From positions 310,001-374,000 of the forward strand of contig CP089464.1 in assembly GCA_026636295.1 (NCBI GenBank): a DNA stretch of 64,000 nucleotides. Reading direction: 5' to 3'. Below the pieces are notes generated by a model, which was given only the letters and a program-made list of their open reading frames with translations, did no database searches and was not told the origin of the DNA. This DNA comes from Medakamo hakoo. Lineage: Eukaryota > Chlorophyta > Trebouxiophyceae > Coccomyxaceae. The translations under genes and the position numbers were made by a program. This document shows positions 39,992 through 50,660 of the stretch, in pieces (position 1 is the first letter of the stretch; each line of letters starts with the position of its first letter).

Positions 39992-40095
39992 GTGTGAGTG
40001 TGGGCGGAGAGACCGTCGCCAGCCCCCGCCGCCGTCGTTGTTTTTTTTTTGTCCGTGTGTGAGGCGAGCGGCGTCTCTAGCCATCCACACTTGTG
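39992..40095. promoter_or_regulatory. Very compact divergent promoter (NOG1-like / TFIIIC90-like)
   Basis: 104 bp holds both 5' leaders and promoters. It contains a T9 run (40038-40048) and GTGTGTGAGG-type sequence. It is the shortest divergent spacer in the window. Confidence 0.5.
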
Positions 40096-43000
40096 ATGGA
40101 GCAACACGCCGGCGACGGCGCCCCAGCCGCACTCTACCTGCCACCCGCGGCTTTCGATGCACTCGCCCTGTCAGAAGACTGCCAGCTTGCGTGCGCCAGC
40201 GGTGGGGCGGCCGTCGTACTGAGCGCCTCCCGCCTGGCCAGCGCGCGGACCGCGGCATGCGTCGACGCCGCGTCACCCTCCCTCCCGCCTTCAACCGGCC
40301 CGCCCATCGCCGACGCGGGCGGGGAGCCCGTTGGCCCTGACCGCGGCATCGCTTTGGGTTGGCACCTGCGCGCGCGCGAGCTGGCGGATGGCGGGGGCGG
40401 CGGCGGCGACGGCGAAACTGGCGCCGGCGGCGAAGATGGAGCGCCGCACCCGACGTCTGCGCCGCCCGTCCGGGCCCTGGCCTGGTCGCCCGCGGGCGCG
40501 GCGCCCGGCGGCGGCTGCCTGCTGGTCCTGCTGGCGGGCGGGGACCAGGTGCGAGAGAGGGGGGTGGGGGTGGGGGGGGAGGGGGAGGCTTTCGCTCCAG
40601 CCTTCCCTTGCACTAAAAAAAGCAACGCACACCCACACAAAAAAACAAAAAAAAACAGGTGCACGTCCTGGCCCCGCCGCGCGGGGAGGGCCGGTGGTGG
40701 GCCCCAGTCTGGGACGCGGGCGACGCCCTGCGCCGGGGCGTCCGGGCGGCGCGGTGGGGTGCGGGCGTGGACGGAGGAGGCGGGCCGTCCAGTGACGACG
40801 ACGAGGACGAGGGCGGCGGCGGCGGCGGCGGCGGGTGGCGGGCGCTCACGCCCTGCCCGGGCCCGCCACCGCCCGACCGGGCGGCCGGGCGCGGCGTCCT
40901 GGACCTGAGTGGGCTGGGCGGAGGGCAGGCCGACGAGGAGGAGGAGGGCGGAGACCCGTCGCCGCCACCGTCCCCCGCCCTGTCGTCCGAGCACAGTGCG
41001 GGGGAGGCGGCCGGCCCGTCCCAGCCGCAGTCTCCGGCCAGCCGCAAGCGCGGCCGGGACGGCGGAGCCGGGCAGGCCGCACCGCCTGCCCCTCCTCCAC
41101 CCCCACTCTCACAGCCTCGCCCGCCGCCGTCCACTCCCGGCGCCGCCGCCGTGGCGGCCTGGGCGGCGCCCGCCCTCGCGTCCGCGTCCGCCCCGCTGCC
41201 CGTCACGCCACCGCCCATCCCGCCGCCGGGCACGGAAAAGGCGGCCTTGCGCACGGCGTGGGAGGCAGCGTACCTCCGCTTCCTGTGGACGCGTGCCACA
41301 GGCGGCGGCGGCCGTGGCGCGCCGCCGCCGCCCGAGGCGTATGCCCGTGGGCAGCACCTGCGGGGTCTGGACGCCAACGCCGCCGACGCCGCGGCCGCGC
41401 TGCTCACGGCGTCGCACGGCGCTGCGCTGCGGTCTGCAGGTGCGAGCGGCGCGGACGTCACCCGGGAACTGAAGGCAGCCGTGCGCCGCCGCCTGCTCGG
41501 GCGGCTGCTGGAAGAGGCTGCGGCCGCACCGCCGCCGCCGCCGGGCGAGGACGACGACGCGCCGGCCGCGTCCGCCGCCTCCACCTCCACCCGCGGCGGC
41601 CGCCGGTCCGCCCGCCCCACACCCACCGCTGTCCTGACACAGGCCGTCTACGCTGCCGAACTGCGGGCGGTTTTAGCGGCGGGCGAGGACGTGACGCCGT
41701 ACGGCCGCGGCCCGGGCGCGCTCGCGGCTGGGCCGCCCGCGCCCCGCAAGACGGCGGGCCGCGCGCCGTCGACGGCGGGCACAGCGCGCACGGCTGCTGC
41801 TGATGCTGCTGTGGCTGCGGCTGCTGCTGCTGATGTGTCCACCGTGCGGCGGGCGGGCGGTGGAGGCGGCGGGCGGTCCAGCGCCGCCGCCGTCCCCTCT
41901 GGTGGCGCAGCCCTGGCTGCAGCCGAAGCCGTGCGCCGGGCCGCCGCCCTCCGCCCCGCGTCCCTGGCCTGGTCGCCCGGCTTTCAACAGGCCGGCAGCG
42001 CCGCCTGGGCGTCTGTGCTAGCCATCGGGTCGGGCGACGGGTGCGTGTGGGCGTGGCGGTGCGAGCACCCGCACCCGACGCGTGGGGACGCGACCCACCC
42101 CCGCTTCACGCCGCTGGGCGGCGTCCGCGCCTTTGGAGGCCAGGCCGCTTCTGCCCTCACTTTTGCGGGCGTGGACGCGGGGGGTGACGCGCCCGGCGAG
42201 CTGGTCCTGGTGGCGGGCGGCGGGCGCGGGTCCGTGGCGGTGCTCACCCTGCCTCCCACCGGGCCGGCCCGCTTCTCCCGTGCCCGCCGCCTGGCCCGCC
42301 CGGACGGCCGGGCTGTCGCGTGCCTGGCCGCCAGGCTGGAGGCAGGAGGAGACGTCTTGCTTGTGGGCGCGGGTAAAGCCGGCGGCCGGACGGCCGCCTG
42401 GCGCGTGAGTGGCTGGGCGGGTGGCGGGCGTGCGCCACGCCCGCCGTCGCCCGCCACGGCCGACGCGGGCGACGCCCGCACCGTCACGGCCGCCGCCTGG
42501 CTGCCGTCCACGGCTGTCAGAGACGCCCGCACAGCCGTCCTGTGCACGTCCAGTGAAGACGGCAAGGTGCGGCTGTGGAGCACGGGCGACGGCGGGGGTC
42601 CGTGCCTCTCCCTCGCAGCCGAGCCGGCCGCGCCTGGGGGCGGGCACGCCGCCGCCGCCGCCGCCCCCGCCCTCCGCCTGCCCGTCTTTGGCGCGGCGGT
42701 GGGCGCCGGCGGCCTGCGCATCGCGACCGTGTCATCCCTGGCGTCCGCCCTCACAAAAGACGCGGGCGCGTCCAAGACGATGACGTTCTCGTCGCTGGAG
42801 CGGGCGGCGGTGCGGTGGTGCCGGCCGGCGGCAACGGCGGTGTCGGGCCCGCCCCTGGCGCCGCTCCCCGACGCGGCCGTCGCCGCGGCCGCCGCCCTGC
42901 GGTCTCCGGGCGGCCACGCGACGTCGCTGCTGGCTGAGCTAGCGGCCGTGCTGCGTGGGCAGCCCGACGCGGGCGCCGCCGTCCTGGCCGTGCTGGAAGG

Positions 43001-43790
43001 GCCGGCGCTCGCGGCCATGGCCGGCGCACGCGCCCAGGCCCCCGCCGCGCTCGCGTCCCTCACCCCGCCCGACTGGCTCGGCCTGCGCCGCGCCTGCGCC
43101 CTGCGCCGGGCTTTGGCCTTCCCGGGCCCGCCCCCGCCGTCTGCCCTGGGCACCAAGGCCGGGACGGGAACGCTGGGCGAAGTCAGCGCGGTCGGTGGGC
43201 GGCGGGCGGGCGGGGCGGAGGGCGGGGACGGCCGCGACGACCGCGCGCCGCCCGGCCTCGAGCCGGCCGAGCTCGCCCTCCTCGCCCGCCAGGCGGGCGC
43301 CCTGATGGCCGGCGACGATGCCGTGTCCGCCCTGATCGCTGCCGACTGGGCGGAGACGCTGTCGTCGCAGGCGCTGTCGCACCTCCTGTCGCCCCGCCCC
43401 GGCTTGGCGGCCTTTCTGCGGGCGACGGCCGCGGCCGCGGCCAAGACCTACGCCCGCCTCAAAGCGCGGCCGGCCTCCGGCACTGCCCGCCCGCCCGCCA
43501 GGGAGGGTGGACACCTCCCGCCAGTCGACACGGCCGCGCCACCCTGGCTGGCAGCACGCGCAAGCGCGGCGGGCGGCGCCCCCCTGCCCACCCCGCGCTG
43601 CGCCGGCACCTGGAAGTCCCTGCCGCCGTCCGCGCGCCCGGCTGCCTGCCACCTGTGCGGCCGGCTGCAGGCGTGTCCGGCGCCGGGGGATGAGGGCCTG
43701 CACGGCGGCGCGCCCGTGTGTGGGGTGTGTGGCGTGTTGACGGGGAGCGTCGGGCGGTGTGGCGGGTGGGGCTGGCCCGGGCTGCCGTGA
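40096..43790 (+). CDS. GTF3C4: TFIIIC 90-kDa subunit-like protein (WD repeats plus zf-TFIIIC)
   Basis: Exons 40096-40548 and 40659-43790 (1,194 aa), intron 110 bp with donor GTGCGA and an acceptor in an A-rich tract (AAAAACAG). TFIIIC recruits TFIIIB to internal promoters of tRNA genes. N-terminal beta-propeller features: LALSEDCQLACASGG, VRALAWSP, LLVLLAGGDQ, then after a Gly/Asp/Pro-rich insertion SLAWSPGFQQAGSAAWASVLAIGSGDG, VLCTSSEDGKVRLWST. The C-terminus has paired CxxC sites, ACHLCGRLQACP and PVCGVCGVL, in the position of the TFIIIC zinc ribbon. The propeller-plus-terminal-zinc layout fits GTF3C4/TFIIIC90. Individual repeats are diverged and interrupted by low-complexity loops, so another WD protein is possible. 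Confidence 0.72.
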
Positions 43791-43869
43791 GAGCCTCACG
43801 GCAGTCGGGGAGTGCAAAGCCAAACAGACACGCAACCCAGAAACAAAAAACACGCGCGCAGCCCCCCTC

Positions 43870-45483
43870 TCACCCACTCTCCCGCCCCTGCTGCGCCTGC
43901 TGCGCCTGCCACGCGTCCAGGCGGGCCTTCATGGCCGCTAACTTGGCTTCCCTGGCCGCGGCCGCGGCCGCCTTGTCCTCCTGCTGTGGTGGCGGCGCCG
44001 GCGCAGCGGCCGCGCCCTCGCCCGGCTTGCCCGGCGCCGGGCGGGCCCGCTCCGCGTGCGGCAGGGCCTCCACGACCGCCGGCGCCGCGACGCCGCCGCC
44101 GCCGCCGCCGCCGCTGCCGCCGCTGCACACCACGCGCACGCGCAGGCCCGCCTTCAGGTCCGGCCCACCCGTCCGGCCGGGCGACAGGAAGGCCAGGGCC
44201 AGGGTGCCGCTCCCGGCCGTGACGCCCGGCAAGGACGGCGCGACGGAGGTGAGGCGGCCGAGCGGCGGGCCGGACGGCGCGGCGTCACCGCCGTCCGCCA
44301 CGGCCACGACCGCGTCGCCCGGCGACGGCGACACGCCCGCCGGCGGCGCGACGCGCACGCCCCACATCTCGGCCTTGAGCCGCCCTGCCACCCCCGCCAC
44401 CTTGGTCAGGGCTTCCGCGCCCAGGTAGCAACCCTTGGACACGCTCACCCAGGACTCACCCAGCCCGCATTCGAAGGCGTTGTGCTTGCCGTCGAGCTCG
44501 GCGCCGGGAGCGGGCGCGCCGTCTTCCACGCGCGCCGCGTGCCACAGGTCCGCGCCCGCGCGGACCGCGCCGATGGCCGGGCCCGTCAGCGCGGACCACA
44601 GCGCGGCCGCGCCGCCCGACTCCCGGTCTGCCAGCAGCGTGAAACCGGCGACGGACGCCAGGCCGGACCCCCCGATGAGGAAGATGGGCGCGCGGCCCGG
44701 CCCGCCGGCCAGGAGCGTGAACGCGCCCGGGCGCAGCGCCTCCGCCGCTTCCCGCGCGCCCAGGCGGGCCAGGGCCGCGCCTGACCCACGGCCCAGCAAG
44801 CCAAAGACGGCGCACCGGGCCGAGACGTCGTCGACGGAGACGGCGGACGCAGCGTCGGCGGGGAGGGACGCTGCGAGGGTCAGGCGCTTTGCGACGGCCG
44901 CTGGCCCGGCCGTCGCGCGCTCCACGCCGCCGCCGCCGTCGGTCACGGGCCCGGCGGGGCCCAACAGCAACAGAATGCTGCCGCCCTCCTGGATGAGGGC
45001 GGTGCCAATGGCCAGCACGCCGCCCGCCGGGGTGGTGAAAGCAGTCTTGACCGCGCACCCGTGCCCGAGCGGCGGCGTCCGCGGCCCCGTCAAGTCCGCC
45101 GTCGACTGCGCGTGCAGCAGGGCGACCGCGCCCGGGCCGGACAGGCGCAGGACCGTCGAGCCTCCAGCGTCGACCAAGGCGACGCCCTCCTCGGAGCGCA
45201 GGGCGGCCGCGGCCGCGGCGTCCTCGCCGAACGATGAGACGATGGCGGAGGAGGAGGAAGATGAGGCAACGACTTCCGCGCCCGCTTCGGCTTGCAGGGC
45301 GTCCAGCTCGTCGTCAAGTGGGGGTGGGGCGATGCCCAACGCGGCCAAGGGGTCGTCGCCTGGGAGGGAGGCGGCTGCGCGGGCGGCGGCGCGCCGGGCG
45401 GTGGGGGGACGGGCCGGGCGGCGGGGCGGGTGGTGGTGGCCAGGCCGCGCGACGGCCGCGCGGCTGCAGGTGAAGGCTCGCAT
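43870..45483 (-). CDS. YgfZ/GcvT-like tetrahydrofolate-binding protein, plastid
   Basis: Intronless, 537 aa from the ATG at 45483. YgfZ/IBA57 proteins bind folate and help build or repair iron-sulfur enzymes. First ~40 residues: MRAFTCSRAAVARPG and Arg/Ala/Pro-rich sequence, a plausible transit peptide. Family signs: VLRLSGPGAVALLHAQSTAD (position of the GcvT-like nucleotide loop), VKTAFTTPAGGVLAIGTALI, LWHAARVEDGAPAPGAELDGK, NAFECGLG and the signature KGCYLGAEAL (KGCYxGQE in YgfZ, with Ala for Gln). The C-terminal beta domain is followed by a Lys/Ala helix (AAAREAKLAAMKARLDAWQ). The closest plant counterpart I recall is the chloroplast COG0354 protein. It is divergent from AP-4 beta (235 bp). 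Confidence 0.85.
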   Translation of the reverse strand: MRAFTCSRAAVARPGHHHPPRRPARPPTARRAAARAAASLPGDDPLAALGIAPPPLDDELDALQAEAGAEVVASSSSSSAIVSSFGEDAAAAAALRSEEGVALVDAGGSTVLRLSGPGAVALLHAQSTADLTGPRTPPLGHGCAVKTAFTTPAGGVLAIGTALIQEGGSILLLLGPAGPVTDGGGGVERATAGPAAVAKRLTLAASLPADAASAVSVDDVSARCAVFGLLGRGSGAALARLGAREAAEALRPGAFTLLAGGPGRAPIFLIGGSGLASVAGFTLLADRESGGAAALWSALTGPAIGAVRAGADLWHAARVEDGAPAPGAELDGKHNAFECGLGESWVSVSKGCYLGAEALTKVAGVAGRLKAEMWGVRVAPPAGVSPSPGDAVVAVADGGDAAPSGPPLGRLTSVAPSLPGVTAGSGTLALAFLSPGRTGGPDLKAGLRVRVVCSGGSGGGGGGGVAAPAVVEALPHAERARPAPGKPGEGAAAAPAPPPQQEDKAAAAAAREAKLAAMKARLDAWQAQQAQQGRESG

Positions 45484-45718
45484 TGGCCCGCGAAACCGAC
45501 GGCGACGCGCTGGGTTTCCGCGGCTGCGTGGGTGCTACAGACCCCCAGGACTTCACTAGTGACGCAGGAGGCCGGGGTCTCGCAGCGCCGGCGCACGCAA
45601 GGAAGACGGCTTCTTCAGGAAAAAAAACTAAGTGCGAGCAAGCGCAGCCGTGCTCACTCTCTCCATCCAGCGCAAGAGAGGGAGGCACCCGAAAGCAAAA
45701 AAAAACACTCCCCCTCTC

Positions 45719-48204
45719 ATGGCGCGCGGCTCTGCCCCGCCGTCGGCGGGCCCCGCCGCCCGCCCTTCCCGCCCACGCGGTGAGGTCGCTGAGATTCGAG
45801 CCGCCCTGGCCGCCCTGGCCGCCCCTGGAGGCGGCGGTGCAGGGCCCGCAGAACGCGCTTCGCGCACCCGCGATGTATTCAAGAAGATCGTGCACCACAC
45901 CACCGTCGGCATCGACCTGTCCGACCTGTTCATGCAGGTACGAGGGCGAGCGCTTGGTGTTTTTTTCCTGCGCCGAACAGGCAGGCCGGCCGTGTGTTTT
46001 CATGTGTGTGCGCGGCCGCGCATCAATGCGCTCATCCTCCCCTCTCTCGCACACCCACCCACACCCACTCCAGGTCGTCGCCGCCGCCGCGCCCGTGGGC
46101 GACGACGTCCTGCTCAAGAAGATGCTGTACTGGTGAGTAGCATGAAGGGGGGTTGCGTGTCCCAGCCGCTGGGACGGCGCTGGGACGAAAACGAGCGCGC
46201 GCACACCGCGCCTCTCTCTCTCACCCCCCCCCCCCCCCCCCCCCCCCCCGCCGCGCCCGTCACGCGCGCAGGTACGTCGCCGCGTACGCCCGGTCCAACC
46301 CGGACCTGACGCTCCTGACCATCAACCTGCTGACCAAAGACTGCGCGGCGCCCGACCCCACCGTCCGAGGCCTGGCGCTCCGGGCCCTGGGCGGGCTGCG
46401 CCTGCCCGGCCTGGTCGAGTACCTGACGGCCCCGCTCACTGCCGCGCTGGCCGACCCGCATCCGTACGTGCGCCGCGTCGCGACGCTGACGGTGGCGCGC
46501 GTCCTGGCCACTGACGCGGGCGCGGTGGACCGCGCCGGCTGGCTGCCCCGCCTGCGCGAGTCGCTGGCGTCCGAGCCCGACCCGGCCGTCCTGGCCGCGG
46601 CGCTGGCCGTGCTCAAGGCCGCGGGCGCGCTCCCGCCCGCGTCCCGCGCCCTCGTCATCCCCCTGCTCAACCGCCTGCGCGACTTCTCGGAGTGGGGCCA
46701 GTGCCTGGTCATGGACGTGGCCACCGGCTTCGCGCCCCGCGACGAGGGCGAGGCGTACGCGCTGATGAACGCGCTCGACGACCGGCTGGCGACGACCAAC
46801 TCGGCGCTCGTCCTGGGCGCGGCCAAGCTGTTCCTGCACCTGACCCTCGGCGCGCCCGCCACGCACCAGGCGGTGCTGGAGCGGTTGGTGCCCCCGCTCC
46901 TGACCCTCGTCGGCGGCGACTGCCCCGCCACCGGCCACGCCGCCCTGGCCCACCTGCGGCTGCTCGCCGAGCGCGCGCCGGCCGTGTGCGTCGGCTGCGG
47001 CGCCGTCCCGGCCCTCTACGTCCGCGCCTCGGACCCGCCGCCCACCAAGCTGTTGAAGCTGGCCACGCTGGCCGCCCTGGCCGACGAGGCCACCGCCCAC
47101 GACATCGCGGCCGAGTGCGTGGCGTACGCGGGCGACCCGGACCCGGCCTTTGCGCGCGCGGCGGTCGCGGCCCTGGGCAGCGTCGCGGCGTCCGTCCCTG
47201 GCGCGGCCGGCGTCCCGGACCGCCTGTTCACGCTGCTGGACCCGGCCGTCCGAGCGCCAGCCCACCCGGGCGTGCTGGCTGAAGCCATCGTCCAAGCGGC
47301 CGCCCTGGCGCGGCGCTGCCCGTCCGCCGGGCCGGTCGCGCTGGCGGCGCTCGCCGCCTTGTCGCCGACCGACATCCCGGACCCGGCCGGCCGGGCCGCC
47401 TTTGTCTGGCTGCTGGGAGAAGCGGGCGGGGACGTCCCCGACGCGCCGTACCTGCTGGAGCCGCTCGCCGCCGCCTGGGCCGACCAGCCGCGACCGGTGC
47501 GCCTGGCGCTCCTGCGCGCGGCCGGGCGGCTGTTTGTGTCCCGCCCCGCGGAAGCGCGGCCGGCGCTGGGCGCTGCGCTGGCCGCGGGCTGTGCTGACAA
47601 AGACGCGGACGTCCGTGACCGGGCCGCGCTGTACGCGCGCCTGCTGGTCGCGTCGCCTGCCGGCGCGGCGGCTTTGCTGTCGGCCGCGCCGCCCCCTCCG
47701 CCCGGCGGCGCGGGCTTTGCGGAGGGCCCCTCGCCCGAAGCCCGGGACGCGATTTTCGCGGAATTCAACTCGCTGTCCGTGCTCTACCGTGCTCCCGCCT
47801 CTACTTTCTTGGACGAGGGCGACGGCGCCCTGGGCCTGGGGCGGGGCGCAGGCGGCCTGGAAGACGACGATGACGACGGCGGCGGCGGCGCCACCCTCCC
47901 ACCCGGCGCCGCCGTCGCCGCCCAGGAAGACTCTTTACTGGGCGACTTTGGAGACGCGGCGGTGGCTGGTGGTGGTGGTGGCAGTGGCGCCGCGTCCGGT
48001 GGGGCGCCCAGCCCTGTGCCGGGCGGCTCGTTCTCCGGCCTGGACGAGTTGATGGGCGGTGGCGGCGGGGGTGGCGGACCCCCAGCGGGCGGACTGGACG
48101 ACCTCCTGGGCGGGACGGCTCCTGCGGCTCCTGCGACGTCTGCGCCGCCGCCGGCCACGCCCGCGCCTGGTGGGGGGGATGACTTGCTGGGCGGGCTGAT
48201 GTAA
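45719..48204 (+). CDS. AP4B1: AP-4 adaptor complex beta subunit
   Basis: Exons 45719-45937, 46074-46132 and 46272-48204 (736 aa); introns of 136 and 139 bp with donors GTACGA and GTGAGT; the second intron carries 26 consecutive C. AP-4 sorts cargo at the trans-Golgi network and is clathrin-independent. HEAT-repeat trunk: DVFKKIVHHTTVGIDLSDLF, DVLLKKMLYWYVAAYA, LTLLTINLLTKDC, PTVRGLALRALGGLRLPGLV, YLTAPLTAALADPHPYVRRV, later FNSLSVLYRAPASTF, which is an AP-4 beta hallmark at the trunk/hinge border. After this only ~150 residues remain: Gly/Pro-rich hinge with FSGLDELMGG, LDDLLGG and the terminal DDLLGGLM. No appendage domain is visible. Confidence 0.92.
46224..46249. repeat. 26-base C run
   Basis: An uninterrupted C homopolymer inside the second AP-4 beta intron, ending 22 bases before the 3' splice site. 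It may act as an extended pyrimidine tract and is prone to length change. Confidence 0.9.
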
Positions 48205-48458
48205 ATTTAAAAAAAAAACACAGGGTTGCGGTCGCACAGGAAAAAAACATGAGACCCGCGCCACGGTGCAGGCCCCCCGCCACTCCGTTGACAACGGAGG
48301 CCGCGCGGGAGCAGCGGCGTCCACAGAAAAAGAGAGTGTAGCATCAATCACAGGCTCCCACCGCCACCGGTCCGATCGTTACTGGGTAAGTGTTTGTATA
48401 GAACCCCCCCCCCCCCCCCCGCCGACCCAGGGCCTCCGCCCGCCCCGCCCCGCCTTCT

Positions 48459-50396
48459 TCAGCTCGGCCCGCCGCGCGCGCGCAGCGGCGCCAGCTCCGC
48501 CTCCGTGCCGCCGCGGGATGAGTAGGCGCCGCCCACGCCCGCGGCGGGCGAGGCCGGGTGGTGCTGGTGCCGGGACCCGCCGGGCGCCGGGCCACTCCCT
48601 CCCCCTCCCCCTCCCCCGCCAGCACGCGCCAGGAACGGGCCCGCCGCGTCGGCCGGGCCTGGCGCAAACGCGATCGCCGCCGCCGCGTAAAACGCCAGGC
48701 CCGCCGCCTCCACCGCGGCCAGGGGCACCCACGCGCTGCGTGGGGCGGCGCGGCGCGCCAGGGACGCCCCGCCGGCGCGCGTGGTCAGCGAGTAGGCGGC
48801 GACCGTGAGGTAGCACCGCCGGAAGAGGGACGCCCCCGCCGCGGCGCGCGTGGCCTTCGCGTCGCCGGCGCCGGCCGGGCCGGTCCGGCCGCCGTTGCGG
48901 GCCGCCCATGCGGCGGGGGCCAGGAAGAGGGCGACGCCGGCCAGCAGGGCAGCGTGGATGGCCCGGCGGGCCGTCCCCCCCCACGCGCTCGTCGCCCAGG
49001 CGGCCAGCGCGGCGCCGCGCCCCGCCCCGCTGCCCGCGCCGGGCCAGGCGGCGAGCCAGCCCGCGGCCGTCGTCGCGCCGGGGCCGCCCGGCCCCGCGCG
49101 GGCCAGGTACGCAAGGACCAGCTCGGCGGCCGCTTGGAGCGGGAGGGCGGCGCCGGCGAAGCGGCCCGCCCGGCCGGGGAGCAGGCCCGGGCCGAGCAGG
49201 CGGGCGGGCGTGCCCGCGGCCGCGCCCGCCAGCGCGAGCAGCGGGCCGGCGCCGCGGGCGGAGTTGAGCAGGTCGAGCGCCGCGGACCGGGCGGGGGCGA
49301 CGCCGGTCGCGCCCACGGCCGCGTACGCGCCCGACGACGCCAGCAGGCCGCCGGCTTTGAGGGCCAGGAGGCCCGCCAAGATCACGTGGCCGCCGTGGAC
49401 AAACGCCCGGCGGCGCAGGCACGCCAGCGCCCACAGCCCCAGCAACGACGCGTACGACGCGGCGAGCGTGCCGTACAGCTTGGGCAGGCCTTCCTCTCCG
49501 ACCGCCAGGTACGACCGGCGCTGGGACGCGCCGCCCCCGCCGCCCCCGCCCCCCCCGCCCACGCCGGGCAGGATGGAGTACAGGGACGCGCGCACGGAGA
49601 ACGACGCGACGGCCGCGCCGACCTCGCAGTTGACGTAGTACAGGGAGAAGGCGCCGCCGCCCTTGTAGCCGGGGACGAGGGCGAGGAGGCGGCCGTGCGC
49701 AAAGGTGGCGTTGAAGCCCTCGCGCCGGTTGTAGTCGACCTGCTCGAAGTCCAGCAGGCGGACGGCGCCGGGGACGTCGAGCGGGCAGCCGTTGATGGCC
49801 GCCTCCGTGAGGAGCGCGCGCTCGGCCTTGCCCGCCGCCACCGCGACGAAGCCGACGCGCTGCAAGTCCACGCCGTCCGCGCCTTTTTTGTGCCAGTACT
49901 CCCAGCCGGTCACCTCCAGGTCGATGGCGCCGTCGGAGCCGAAGCTGTTGGTGAGGAGAGGGCGGGCGCGGCGGATGGTTCAGGGGTGAGGGTGGTGGTC
50001 GGTGAAATGCGCGCGCGGCGCGCCGTGCTCTTGGCAACGGCCGGCGGGCGGTGCGATGCCCGCCTGCTCCCTCAATTTGATGCACGGCTGGGAGGCGAGG
50101 TCCTCCGGCCATGTAGCGGCGGAGTTTGGCAAGCAGCCAAAGCGTGAAAAGTGGTCCGACGGCCGTCAGACCGACGCCTGCCGCGCCCTGCACGCAGGGC
50201 CCGCGACGGCGAGGCAAAAGTGAGGGAGGCGCCCATCCAACACTCCCCATCGCCCCTCAACGCACTTGAACGGGGAGGTGATAAGGACCAGGGGCCGGTC
50301 ATCCCGGGCCAGGTGCGTCTCGGACGTGCGGGCGAGGGCGGGCGAGGCGAGGGCGGCCAGAGCGAGCAGTGCCACCGCGAGCGCGCGGTGCAGCAT
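48459..50396 (-). CDS. GPR107/GPR108-type seven-transmembrane protein (Lung 7TM family)
   Basis: Exons 50266-50396 and 48459-49944 (538 aa), intron 321 bp (donor GTGCGT, acceptor CCAACAG). Exon 1 encodes the signal peptide MLHRALAVALLALAALASPA. The lumenal domain includes DRPLVLITSPFN joined to FGSDGAIDLEVTGWEYWHKK, ALVPGYKGGGAFSLYYVNCE and FSVRASLYSIL. Membrane part: LPKLYGTLAASYASLLGLWALACL, VHGGHVILAGLLALKAGGLL, further Ala/Leu helices, and an Arg-rich cytoplasmic tail. The pattern (signal peptide, beta domain with NCE, LPKLY at TM1, VH..H at TM2) fits the Lu7TM/GPR107/CAND family, Golgi proteins linked to retrograde transport. It is convergent with AP-4 beta (254 bp between stops). Confidence 0.85.
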
Positions 50397-50660
50397 CGGC
50401 ACTGTTGTTGAGAGGGCTGATAGCCTGGCGGCCGCCGGGATGCAGGGACGTGTGGCTCACACGCAGAAGAGGGCACTCAGGCCCGCGCTAGGGGTGCGGG
50501 CGAGAATTGAGCCCACCACACGCGTGCCGGGACGCGCCGGGGAGAAAAGAGAGGTGTGCGGCGAGCGAAGAGAGAGAGAGAGCGCGGCTGCGGCCGCTCT
50601 GCGCACCTCCACCACACTGCTCACTTCTTTGTTCTCTGCGGTGTCCGCCTCCGTCCAACC
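50397..50660. promoter_or_regulatory. Divergent promoter region (GPR107-like / NAD(P)-binding protein)
   Basis: 264 bp between outward starts, with an AG-rich repeat near 50570-50582 and A-rich patches. No gene or individual element is supported. Confidence 0.4.
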
